Source: JBFWUM01 sp050247255 (GTDB lineage Bacteria; Acidobacteriota; Vicinamibacteria; Vicinamibacterales; UBA2999). From it: 64,000 nucleotides of DNA. The stretch spans positions 9,620 through 73,619 of the forward strand of contig JBFWUM010000020.1 in assembly GCA_050247255.1 (NCBI GenBank), read 5' to 3'. Shown in pieces: positions 32,209 through 40,153 of this stretch. The notes below the pieces were generated by a model that saw only the letters and a program-made list of their open reading frames with translations, made no database searches and had not been told where the DNA came from. The first letter of the stretch is position 1. The number at the start of each line of letters is the position of its first letter. The position numbers were made by a program, and so were the translations under genes.

Positions 32209-32282
32209 CGAAGTGACGAATTGACGAAGTGGATTGGCGCAATGCAATCCGTCAGTCCGTCAATCCGTCAATTCGTCAATTC
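32196..32282. repeat. Octamer inverted array holding both stop codons of convergent genes
   Basis: Four plus-strand units (ATTGACGA, ATTGACGA, AGTGACGA, ATTGACGA) face four complementary units (GTCAGTCC, GTCAATCC, GTCAATTC, GTCAATTC) across a short centre GATTGGCGCAATGCAATC. The TGA of the serine hydrolase and the TGA of the facing pilin-like gene both lie within units. A long near-perfect hairpin would form in either transcript. Confidence 0.8.
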
Positions 32283-33013
32283 CCACCCCCACGCCTCCCC
32301 GGCTGAGTGGGCGGCGGCAGCCCCAGCCGGTTGCCGCCGCGGCCGCCTCGCGCGCCGCCGGTTTCCCCGGCCCGGCCTCCCTGCGGTGCGCCTGCCTGCG
32401 TCTGCGCCTGCAGCGCCACGAACGCCCACTCGCTGTACTTGTTGCGCCCGTTGTACAGGCGCAGAGAGGTCGCCGTGCTCTTGCTGACGACACCTTGAAT
32501 GCCGCCGCCACCGACGCGGCCGCCGATCCGTCCTTGCGCCTGCCCTCCCAGCGCGCCGCGGCCGGCCTGGCCCAGTTGGCCGCCCTGTGCGCCCGCGCCC
32601 GGTAGCGCGCCGCCGCGGCGGGCGGTCTCCTCGAGCGCACCACGCGCGCCGGCGGCCCCGGCCCGCCCGGTCTGCGGGGCCGTCGTCTGCCCCGGAATCG
32701 GCTGGCCGACCAGGATCACCTGGAACTCGCCGTCCGCCACCATCGGGTCGCGGTACTTCTTGCGCAGGAACTTCTGCTGGACGAGGAGGTCGATGCTCGG
32801 CGGGAAGGCGTTGGCGAACTGCCGCTGGTAGAGGGCGATGGCGCGCGCGTACTGCTCGCCGCGGAAGATGAGTTCCGCCTCGCGCTCGCGCTTGGCCATC
32901 GTGCTCCACGTCGGCAGCGCCACGCTGAGCGCCACCGCCATGATGGCGATGGCGACGAGCAGGGCGACCATCGCGTAACCCTGCTCGCGACGCCCGCCCT
33001 GCTCGTCGATCAC
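32276..33013 (-). CDS. Pilin-like protein with Gly-rich C-terminus
   Basis: Prepilin-like N-terminus EQGYAMVALLVAIAIMAVAL followed by the typical long amphipathic helix (AKREREAELIFRGEQYARAI), then QKFLRKKYRDPMV as in GspG/PulG-like minor pilins. The usual glutamate at +5 is missing. Residues about 115-245 are very rich in Gly, Gln, Arg and Ala and include a short conserved block (LRLYNGRNKYSEWAFV). GTG start overlaps the upstream stop (GTGA). Last gene of the pilus-like operon. Role as minor pseudopilin is inferred. Confidence 0.72.
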   Translation of the reverse strand: MIDEQGGRREQGYAMVALLVAIAIMAVALSVALPTWSTMAKREREAELIFRGEQYARAIALYQRQFANAFPPSIDLLVQQKFLRKKYRDPMVADGEFQVILVGQPIPGQTTAPQTGRAGAAGARGALEETARRGGALPGAGAQGGQLGQAGRGALGGQAQGRIGGRVGGGGIQGVVSKSTATSLRLYNGRNKYSEWAFVALQAQTQAGAPQGGRAGETGGARGGRGGNRLGLPPPTQPGRRGGGN

Positions 33014-34188
33014 GGTGCCGCAGTCACAGTGACGGCACTCGCGGTCGTCGCAGACTGCGTCCCTGTCGGGTTCGTCTGGACGGCACGCGCCACATACGTG
33101 CCGGCCGTGGTGTAGCGGTGCGTCACCGTCGTGGCTGTCGAGATCGCACCCAGGCTTTGTGAGCTGCCGTCGCCGAACTCGACGGTCACGTCAGAGGGAA
33201 TGCCTCCTGATACGTTGGGCGTCACCGTAAAGGTGAACGTCGCGGCCGTGGTCCCATTCGCCGGGCTTACCGAGATCGTCGGACCCGTCGGCACGGTAAT
33301 CACCACCGTGGTCGACGTCGTGTTCGTCACGCCGTTGTCCGTCGCATTCGCGGAGATCGTGAACGTACCTGGCTCCTCATAGACATGGGTAACGGTACGT
33401 GCACCAGACATGATGCCCAGGTCGGTTGAGCGGCCATCGCCCCACTCGATCACCACCCGCGGCGATGTGCCTTCGGTGGGGGTCACCGTCAGCGACACAG
33501 GTACACCAACAGCGGTGCTGGTCGGCGTGGACAGCGTCACCGTGGCGGCCGCCAGCAGTGCAATCTCCACTTCGTCCGCCTCCCCGCCGGCGCGCGCGGT
33601 GACCGTGGCCTCACGCGTCGTCGTCAGCTGGACCGTGGCATCGCCATTGGCGTCAGTCGTCGCGGTCGACGAGCTCAGGGTTCCGGCGCTGGTGGTGAAC
33701 GCGACCGGGATTCCGCTGAGACCCTGGCCTTGCTCACCAGTGACGCGAGCTGTCACCGTGACGGTCCCTCCGGACGGCGGCACGCTGGATGGATTCACGC
33801 GCACCGCGATGTTCTCGACGGCAGCGGTGCCGACGAGAATCTCGATCTCTTCCTCCGAGGCCGCGGCGCCGGAGCTGGCGCGGATGGTGGCAACGCCGGA
33901 CGCGCCATCGGCGTGGAACGTCGTGGTGGCGACGCCATTGCGCGTCTGCGCCTCCGCCGGCTCGAGCCGACCGAGCGTGGTCGTGAAGCGAACGGTGGTG
34001 CCGTTCTGCACCTGCGTCCCGGCGGACTCGATGACGACTGCCGTGATGGTGGTCGTGCCGCTGGGAGCCAGGAACGTGGCCGCCGACGTCAGGGTCAGCG
34101 CGGAGTCGGTCGGCGCGAGCAATTGCGCCCGGTCACAGGCTGCCGCGATGCAGGCCAGGGCGAGCACCAGGAGAATCTGTCTCTTCAT
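33010..34188 (-). CDS. Lipoprotein with invasin-type Ig and PKD domains
   Basis: Lipobox ALACIAAAC gives Cys18. Two Ig-like Big_1 (bacterial invasin) domains follow (about 28-120 and 125-212: TVTARVTGEQGQGLSGIPVA and GTLSSSTATTDANGDATVQL), then two PKD domains (about 215-300 and 305-390) with WGDGRSTDLG and FGDGSSQSLG loops. An adhesin-like surface or periplasmic protein. It sits between pilin genes in the secretion/pilus operon and is coupled to its neighbours, so it may be a substrate or tip component. 392 residues. Confidence 0.8.
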   Translation of the reverse strand: MKRQILLVLALACIAAACDRAQLLAPTDSALTLTSAATFLAPSGTTTITAVVIESAGTQVQNGTTVRFTTTLGRLEPAEAQTRNGVATTTFHADGASGVATIRASSGAAASEEEIEILVGTAAVENIAVRVNPSSVPPSGGTVTVTARVTGEQGQGLSGIPVAFTTSAGTLSSSTATTDANGDATVQLTTTREATVTARAGGEADEVEIALLAAATVTLSTPTSTAVGVPVSLTVTPTEGTSPRVVIEWGDGRSTDLGIMSGARTVTHVYEEPGTFTISANATDNGVTNTTSTTVVITVPTGPTISVSPANGTTAATFTFTVTPNVSGGIPSDVTVEFGDGSSQSLGAISTATTVTHRYTTAGTYVARAVQTNPTGTQSATTASAVTVTAAP

Positions 34189-34611
34189 CTACCACTCGTT
34201 GTACGCCGTGCCGTCGAGCGCCCTTCCGGGCGCGCCGCTCTTCACGTCGTAGATGCCGGGCGCGGCCGTGATGTTGCCCGGCTCGATGTCGGCCTGGATG
34301 GTCTGCCACGTCGCGACCGAGTTCGTGAACGGATCGACCGGCATCGCCCGCAGGTAGCGCTCGGTGATCAGGACGTCCAGCGATTCCGGATACCGGTTCT
34401 TGTCCGCGTAGTACTGGTCGATGGCCTGGCGCATCCGGTAAAGGTCCTCTTTCAGCACCGCTTCCTTCGCCCGTGTCACGCTGTTCGCGTAGACCGTCAG
34501 CCCGATGCCGGCGAGGATGACGATGAGCGACATCACGATCATCAGCTCGATGAGCGTGAATCCGCCCGACCTTCGGACCCTCGAACCCTCGGACCCTCCG
34601 ATCCTTACCAC
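34189..34611 (-). CDS. GspG-like major pseudopilin
   Basis: Prepilin with cleavage site SGG-FTLIELMIVMSLIVIL (Glu at +5 present), an N-terminal helix, and the C-terminal GspG signature of small pilins (LITERYLRAMPVDPFTNS, then YDVKSG and YNEW). 140 residues, the usual GspG size. GTG 34611 overlaps the preceding stop; it makes a basic, Gly/Arg/Ser-rich leader of 18 residues encoded by octamer repeats. Confidence 0.85.
   Translation of the reverse strand: MVRIGGSEGSRVRRSGGFTLIELMIVMSLIVILAGIGLTVYANSVTRAKEAVLKEDLYRMRQAIDQYYADKNRYPESLDVLITERYLRAMPVDPFTNSVATWQTIQADIEPGNITAAPGIYDVKSGAPGRALDGTAYNEW
34564..34603. repeat. Octamer array inside a pseudopilin leader
   Basis: Minus-strand units GGATCGGA, GGGTCCGA, GGGTTCGA, GGGTCCGA, AGGTCGGG follow the GTG start of the GspG-like gene and encode most of its cytoplasmic leader peptide. 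Confidence 0.65.
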
Positions 34612-35069
34612 TCGCGGTACCTCGTCCCGTCGAGCGCCTCGCCGTCGAACGTCGTATGCACGTCGTAGACGTTCTGGCCGCCCCAGCTGAAGCTGTCGGG
34701 GCGATCCTGATAGGACCGCAGCCCCCACTCCGTGCTGTTGGTCATCGGGTCGATCGGGATGCGCCGCAGGAACTTCAACTGCCGGGCGCTGGCGTCGTTG
34801 GCGGCGCTGATGCCTTCGACGAGGATCTCGAGCGTCGGCGGGTAGCCTTCGTTCCCCGGACGGAGATCGGAGGCGGCAATCTGCCCCTGGTCCACGGCAT
34901 CCTTGAACTGGTCGATGGCGGTGCGCATTTCGCGCAGCGCCCGGCGAAGCTCGGCCTCACGCTGCCGCTGCGACGTCACCTGGGCGAGCGGCATCACCGC
35001 CGATGCCAGGATCAGCAGGATGGTCGTGACGACCAGCAGCTCGATGAAGGTGTAGCCCCGCTCGTTCAT
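34605..35069 (-). CDS. GspG-like pseudopilin
   Basis: Begins MNERGYTFIELLVVTTILLI: a very short leader, peptidase cut after Gly5, Glu at +5 and a hydrophobic helix. The C-terminal domain has FLRRIPIDPMTNSTEWGLR and ends YDVHTTFDGEALDGTRYREW, close in pattern to the following pseudopilin, so the two are probably paralogues. 154 residues. Starts directly after the secretin stop (TAGATG). Confidence 0.85.
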   Translation of the reverse strand: MNERGYTFIELLVVTTILLILASAVMPLAQVTSQRQREAELRRALREMRTAIDQFKDAVDQGQIAASDLRPGNEGYPPTLEILVEGISAANDASARQLKFLRRIPIDPMTNSTEWGLRSYQDRPDSFSWGGQNVYDVHTTFDGEALDGTRYREW

Positions 35070-37493
35070 CTAGCGCACGGTCACCGCCGGGACCGGCACC
35101 GTTTCCACCGGCAGCGGCGCGCCGCCGGGGGCGCTTGCCGTGCCTGCCAGGTTCAGCGACGCCGGGCCGCCGCCCACGGCGTCGAACAGGATCGCGGCCA
35201 GCAGCCCCGTCCCGGCGACCCCCGTGGTATCACCCGTCCGGACGATGGCGATGTCGATGCGCCCGGTCGCGGCATCCACCTGCTGCGTGAAGGTCGCCAT
35301 CACGCCGCCGGCGCGCATGAGGCTCCCCTCCTGCACCGCCCGCACGCGCAGCGCCGCCGGGTTGTAGGTCAGCGTCAGCGTCACCGCCGACAGCCGGGCC
35401 GCATTGGTCGCCGACACCGCAACCGTGTACGGACCGCCGCCGACGCGGAAGTCCGTTCCGGGAGGGGTGACCACGAACTGCGCGCCGCCGGTGACGGTTG
35501 GCGTGGCGGCCGGCGACGGCTCTGCCCCGCCCGCGGGCAGCGTGGTCGTCCCCGGAATCTGCGAGCTGCCAGGCGGTATGACCGGGGCGCCGGATCCCGC
35601 CGGGGGCACCGACGGCGCCGGCGCCGCCACGGCTGGCGCTGCGGCCGCGCCCGGGGCAATGCCGGGAGCCGCACCAGGGGCCGCATCGGGCTGCGGGCCC
35701 GGTTCCACCGGCGCCGCGGGCGCGTCGGGCGGGGCGATGAGCGGCGGCGGACCGCCCAGGCTGATGTTGTTCTGCGTGCCGATGAAGATCGGGCTGACAT
35801 CGGCCATTGTCAGCTCCTGCGTCCGGACAATGCGCGGCGTGAGCAGCATGACGATGTCGGTCTGGTCGATCGAGCTGTCGGTGCTGCCGAACAGCTTGTT
35901 GAGCACCGGCAGGCGCATCAGGCCGGGGACGCCGCGCAGGTCGCGGCGATCGGTCTCGCGCAGCAGGCCGGCGAGCAGGTTCGACTCGCCGTCGCGCAGC
36001 CGCAGCCGCGTGACGACGCGGCGCGTGCCGAAGGACGGCAGGCTCTGGCCGGCGATGTTGATGTTCTGACCAAGCGTCGAGTTCTCGAGCGACAGATCCA
36101 GGATGATGTCGCCGTCGGGCGTCACCCGCGGCGTCATCTCCATGATCACGCCGATCGGCCGGTAGTTGAACGAGGTCAGCGGGTTGGTGTTCGCGCCGCC
36201 CTGCGCGATCGGCGTGAACACGGTCGCCGGCACCGGGATCTCGTCGCCGAGGTTCAGCGTGATCTTCTGCCCCTCCGCCCCGCGCAGCTGCGGCTTGGCG
36301 ATGAGCCGCGTCTCGGAATCGGTTTCGAGGAAGTTGACGACCGCCTGCGGCACCGCCAGGTAGAAGTCGGCGGTGGAGATGCCGCGGGTGATGGTGTTGG
36401 CGTTGAACGGCTGGCCGACCAGGCCGCCATCGCCGCCGACGGCCGATTGCTCCGGCGAGAACGCCCCCGAGATCGCGAAGTCGCTCAGGTTGACACCGAG
36501 CGTGCGCGCGCGGTTGCGGTTGACCTCGAGGATCTGCACGTCGACGACGACTTCGGCGCGCGGGTTGTCGTTGGCCTCGATCAGCCGCTCGATGATCGCC
36601 GCCACGTTCGAGCTCGCCCGCACGACGATCGTGTTGGCGGTCTTGTTGGCGGTGATCTGCGGCTGGATCGCCATGTTCGGCACGCGGATGACCGTGTTGA
36701 TCATCTGCGCCAGCTCGGTGGCGTCGGCGTGGGCGATGAAGAAGGTGCGGATCACCTGCTCTTCGTAGCGCTGCCGGTTGGGCGTGGTGTCCGGGATCAC
36801 CATGATCGTCCGTTCGTTCACCACCTTGTAGAACAGCTGGTTGGCCGAGAGGATCTGGTTGAGCGCCTGCTCGAGCGTGACGTTGTCGAGCTCGAGCGTC
36901 ACCGGCCGGTCGTTGTAGGTGCTCTCGTAGGTGATGTTGATGCCGGTCGCCGCGCCGATGGCATTCAGCGCGTCGCGCGTGCTCGAGTTGGTGAAGCGAA
37001 TCCCGGGGACGATTTCGTTGGCGCCGATCAGCACCGGCTGCTGCGACTGCCGCGCCGCCTGGGCGCGCAGCTGGGCAAGGTTCGATGGCGCCTGCGCCGC
37101 CTCCGCCGCGTCGCGAATGCGGCGTTCCATTTCCAGGAGCTTGGCCGAGATCTGGCGGTTCGGCGGATCGTACTCGCTGGCGCGGCGATACTCGCGCAGT
37201 GCCGCCTCCAGGTCGCCGCGCGCTTCGAGCACGCGCGCCTGATCGAGGTGGACGCGCGAGGCGTTGAGCATGGCGCGCTCGAGCGCGATCTGGTAGTCGG
37301 CGCGGCCGGGATCACGCTGCAGCGCCTGGCGGTAGTAGGACACGGCCGAATCCCAGTCGCCGGCGCGGGCCGCGCTCTCGCCGCGCCCGAACGCCCGCCC
37401 GGCGGCGCACCCCGCGAGCAGGGCGGCCAGCAGCAGCACCGGCACGACACGCAGCCAGGCAGCACGACGCGAGCGGTTCTCTGGAGTCATCAT
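35070..37493 (-). CDS. Secretin (GspD/PilQ family) with TPR region and cohesin-like C-terminal domain
   Basis: Outer-membrane secretin. Lipobox LLAGC (Cys29), TPR-like helices (about 35-140), STN and secretin N domains (about 165-330), secretin barrel (about 380-575, ETRLIAKPQLRGAEGQK and LAGLLRETDRRDLRGVPGL), a Pro/Ala-rich linker (about 585-675) and a beta domain (about 680-800) of cohesin type (FRVGGGPYTVAVSATNA, LTLTYNPAALRVRAV, AILFDAVGGG). 807 residues, longer than usual. The cohesin-like tail is unusual and could bind surface or periplasmic partners. Confidence 0.88.
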   Translation of the reverse strand: MMTPENRSRRAAWLRVVPVLLLAALLAGCAAGRAFGRGESAARAGDWDSAVSYYRQALQRDPGRADYQIALERAMLNASRVHLDQARVLEARGDLEAALREYRRASEYDPPNRQISAKLLEMERRIRDAAEAAQAPSNLAQLRAQAARQSQQPVLIGANEIVPGIRFTNSSTRDALNAIGAATGINITYESTYNDRPVTLELDNVTLEQALNQILSANQLFYKVVNERTIMVIPDTTPNRQRYEEQVIRTFFIAHADATELAQMINTVIRVPNMAIQPQITANKTANTIVVRASSNVAAIIERLIEANDNPRAEVVVDVQILEVNRNRARTLGVNLSDFAISGAFSPEQSAVGGDGGLVGQPFNANTITRGISTADFYLAVPQAVVNFLETDSETRLIAKPQLRGAEGQKITLNLGDEIPVPATVFTPIAQGGANTNPLTSFNYRPIGVIMEMTPRVTPDGDIILDLSLENSTLGQNINIAGQSLPSFGTRRVVTRLRLRDGESNLLAGLLRETDRRDLRGVPGLMRLPVLNKLFGSTDSSIDQTDIVMLLTPRIVRTQELTMADVSPIFIGTQNNISLGGPPPLIAPPDAPAAPVEPGPQPDAAPGAAPGIAPGAAAAPAVAAPAPSVPPAGSGAPVIPPGSSQIPGTTTLPAGGAEPSPAATPTVTGGAQFVVTPPGTDFRVGGGPYTVAVSATNAARLSAVTLTLTYNPAALRVRAVQEGSLMRAGGVMATFTQQVDAATGRIDIAIVRTGDTTGVAGTGLLAAILFDAVGGGPASLNLAGTASAPGGAPLPVETVPVPAVTVR

Positions 37494-38047
37494 TGTCCCG
37501 ATAGTCGAATCGTCTGCCGGCCCCGCCCGTCGGCGTACGCCACCTCGGCCGATTCCGTCCCGATCTTCAGCACCCGGTAGCGGCCCTCGATGATATCGCC
37601 TTCCTTTCCGTAGAAGACGTTGCCGCGGCTGTCGCTGAGGATGGCGACCGTGCCGATCCTCGTGGGCGCCTCCAGTACGCCGATGAACTTCAGCGGTATC
37701 GGCGGCGGCGGTGGTGGCCCTGCCGGCGCGACCGTGGCGGCGGCCTGCGGCCGCGGCTCGGGAGCCGGGCGCGCCGCCTGCCGCTCGGGCGCCTGGCGGC
37801 CGCCAAACCGGAACGGGTTGCGCTCCGCCGGGCCCAGATCGTCGCGATCGCCCGTCAGCGCTTCGAGGCGTACGTCCGCCACCGGCGGTTCAGCGGCCGG
37901 CGCGGCCGCGGCGGGGGTTGCAGGGTTGGACGCCGCCGGCGCCGCGCCGGCCGGGGGCTGCGGTTCGCGCCTGAGGTACAGCAGCGCCGCCAGCGCGAGC
38001 ACCAGGATCCCGAGCAGCGCCGCCTGGCGGCGCGCCGCCGCCGTCAT
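37490..38047 (-). CDS. PilP/GspC-like inner-membrane component
   Basis: N-terminal membrane helix (about 8-25), Pro/Ala-rich linker carrying ERNPFRFG, and a small C-terminal beta domain (about 118-185: PLKFIGVLEAPTRIGTVAI, GDIIEGRYRVLKIG) of the HR/PilP type that contacts the secretin. 185 residues. Gene position right before the secretin supports this. Naming between PilP and GspC is not decided by sequence alone. Confidence 0.72.
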   Translation of the reverse strand: MTAAARRQAALLGILVLALAALLYLRREPQPPAGAAPAASNPATPAAAAPAAEPPVADVRLEALTGDRDDLGPAERNPFRFGGRQAPERQAARPAPEPRPQAAATVAPAGPPPPPPIPLKFIGVLEAPTRIGTVAILSDSRGNVFYGKEGDIIEGRYRVLKIGTESAEVAYADGRGRQTIRLSGQ

Positions 38048-38625
38048 GGCGCCTCGTCCCGGAAGTAGGTGGCGAGCTGCAGCGTCACCACCAGCGCCCC
38101 GGCGTTGGCATCCTCCTCCGCCAGCGAGACGTTTTCGACGACCACGAACTCGGGGGCGGTCTCGAGTTCGTAGATGAAGGTGCGCATGTCGTCGTAACTG
38201 CCCGAGAGGATCATCTCGGTGCGCAGGCTCGACAGCGTGCTGTCGCGGTCCTCGACGCGTTCGAACTGCCAGCGCTGAAACTGCAGGCCCGACTGGCGCG
38301 CCAGCTGCAGCAGGCGCAGGTGGATCAGCCGCCGCGCGCTGGAGACGTCCGCCGGCAGCACGTCCTGGTAGAACGTCGCCAGCTCCGTGGAGGCGCGGTC
38401 CTTGCCCGTCAACGTGCCGGTGGCGAGCGCGTGCTCGGCCCGCGCCGCCGCCAGCCCCTGCTCCGCCGCCTCGTCACGCTGCTGGCTGTTGGCGACGCGC
38501 TGGCTGAGCGGGTAGACGACGAACGCGTACACCGCGATGTTGGCGAGGATCAGCACCGCCAGCGCGCTGAACACGCGCCGATGCTCGGCGACGACACGGC
38601 GCAGCATCGGCGCCCCGCCGATCAC
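38044..38625 (-). CDS. PilO-like pilus assembly protein
   Basis: One membrane helix (about 19-40, FSALAVLILANIAVYAFVV), a coiled coil, and a ferredoxin-like periplasmic domain (about 90-190 with LARQSGLQFQRWQF and GSYDDMRTFIYELE), the PilO/GspM plan. GTG start overlaps the pilN stop (GTGA) and the stop overlaps the next start (ATGA). 193 residues. Confidence 0.8.
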   Translation of the reverse strand: MIGGAPMLRRVVAEHRRVFSALAVLILANIAVYAFVVYPLSQRVANSQQRDEAAEQGLAAARAEHALATGTLTGKDRASTELATFYQDVLPADVSSARRLIHLRLLQLARQSGLQFQRWQFERVEDRDSTLSSLRTEMILSGSYDDMRTFIYELETAPEFVVVENVSLAEEDANAGALVVTLQLATYFRDEAP

Positions 38626-39185
38626 GGCGCCTCCGCCGGCACGTAAATGCCTTGCAGGGTGGCTTCGAGCAGCCCGTCATCGGTCCGCGCTTCCTCGAGC
38701 GGCAGGACGTCGCGGAAGTTGCCCCGCTCCTCGAGCGCCTCGATGAAGGCATCCAGGTCCTCGGGGCGGCGCGCTTCGATTGCTACCGCCACGCGGAAGA
38801 TGCCGTTGTCGTCGAGCTGCGGCTGCACGTCGGTGATGCGCACGTCGGGTGGCAGCGTCCGCTCGAACTGCGCGAACAGCGCCGTCCACGAGAACGCCCG
38901 CCGGTCGATGATGCCGTTCGCTTCGCGCGCGGCCGCGGTGACGACGTCGAGCTCGCGCGGGTTGATCTGCCCGCGCACCGACGCCGCCTCGGCCCGCAGC
39001 CGCTCGGCTTCGCGCTCCGCGTCCTCGGCGCGCGATCCGAGCGCCTGCTGCGCCAGGGCGAGCTGGACGATGCGGACACCGTTGAACACCGACAGCGCCA
39101 GCACGGTGATGGCGAGCAGCCAGATGACGGCCTGCACCGCCCGGACGTTGTAGAACGGGCGCGTCGAGAGGTTCGTGCGCAGCAT
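38622..39185 (-). CDS. PilN-like pilus assembly protein
   Basis: Starts MLRTNLSTRPFYNVRAVQ, where NLSTRPFYN resembles the PilM-binding peptide of PilN (INLLPWR type). Then a membrane helix (about 18-38), a coiled coil and a periplasmic domain. 187 residues. Stop and start overlaps with pilM and pilO indicate coupled translation of the alignment complex. Confidence 0.8.
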   Translation of the reverse strand: MLRTNLSTRPFYNVRAVQAVIWLLAITVLALSVFNGVRIVQLALAQQALGSRAEDAEREAERLRAEAASVRGQINPRELDVVTAAAREANGIIDRRAFSWTALFAQFERTLPPDVRITDVQPQLDDNGIFRVAVAIEARRPEDLDAFIEALEERGNFRDVLPLEEARTDDGLLEATLQGIYVPAEAP

Positions 39186-40153
39186 CAGGCCGCTGCCTCC
39201 GCGCGCGTCCGCATCAGCACGCCGAGCAGCGGCGTCAGGATGTCCGCCAGGTCGGGACTGCTGGTGATGCGATCCGCAATCGGCACGATGCGGGTGGGAT
39301 CGATCGGCTCGACCGCGACCTGCAGCCGCTCCTCGAGCCGGCGCCGTGTCATGTCCACGGCGCTCGCGGTGTGTCCGCCGCCGCCGAGCAGCACGCGCGA
39401 GAAGCCGCCGCCGGCCAGCCGGTCCTCGTAGTACATCGCGGTCTGGTGGACGATGTCGGCGAGGGAGTCCTCCTCCCCTTCGGGGCGGCTGCGGAAGAAC
39501 AGCACGTCGGCGCCACGCAGGATCACCAGCGAGGTGTACGCCGGACGCATGTGCACCAGCATCCAGTCGCCAGCAGGAATGGCGGCCCCGGCCAGGAACA
39601 GGTTGATCGCGCTGAGCGTCGCCAGATCGACGAGGCCGGCATACAGCCCGGCCCCTTCACAGACAGCCTCGTATTCCTCAATGACCGGCCGGCGCGCCGA
39701 GACGACCACGAATTCCTGGCTGCCGTCGGCGGCGCGGGCGCCGTGCGAGTAGGTGACGCACGCTTCTTCGATCGGAAAGGGCGCGCTCTTCTTGACCTGC
39801 CAGCGAATCAGCTGGTCGAGGTCCTCGCGGCGCGCCGGCACCTGGTCGAACTTGACCAGCGAGACGCGGGCGGCCGCATCAGGGATGACCAGCGCCACGC
39901 GCGACGGCGATCGGCCCAGCTGCCCCACGGCGCGGCTGACGGCATTCCGCACCGCCTCGCGATCGACGATGTTATGTGCGGTCAGAGACGGGACGACGGC
40001 CCCGGGCGCGAGCGGCTCGACGGCGTACGACTGCACCACCGCGGCGCCGCCACGCGTGCCGATCACGGCCGCCGAGACGCGTTCGCCCGTAATCTCGACG
40101 GCGGCGTCCGGCGGCGGACTGGCCAGCCAGCGCGCTAACAGACCCTGACTCAT
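39185..40153 (-). CDS. PilM-like actin-fold ATPase
   Basis: Cytoplasmic protein with an FtsA/PilM-type actin-like fold: phosphate-binding loops AVEITGERVSAAVIG and LVHMRPAYTSLVIL, adenosine motif VLLGGGGHTASAVD. Binds the PilN peptide and links the motor to the alignment complex. 322 residues. ATG overlaps the gspE stop. Confidence 0.82.
   Translation of the reverse strand: MSQGLLARWLASPPPDAAVEITGERVSAAVIGTRGGAAVVQSYAVEPLAPGAVVPSLTAHNIVDREAVRNAVSRAVGQLGRSPSRVALVIPDAAARVSLVKFDQVPARREDLDQLIRWQVKKSAPFPIEEACVTYSHGARAADGSQEFVVVSARRPVIEEYEAVCEGAGLYAGLVDLATLSAINLFLAGAAIPAGDWMLVHMRPAYTSLVILRGADVLFFRSRPEGEEDSLADIVHQTAMYYEDRLAGGGFSRVLLGGGGHTASAVDMTRRRLEERLQVAVEPIDPTRIVPIADRITSSPDLADILTPLLGVLMRTRAEAAA

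Noticed and set aside
32196..32282. Classical rho-independent terminator
   Set aside because: The hairpin is long and repetitive but no T tract follows on either strand; kept as a repeat with possible termination role.
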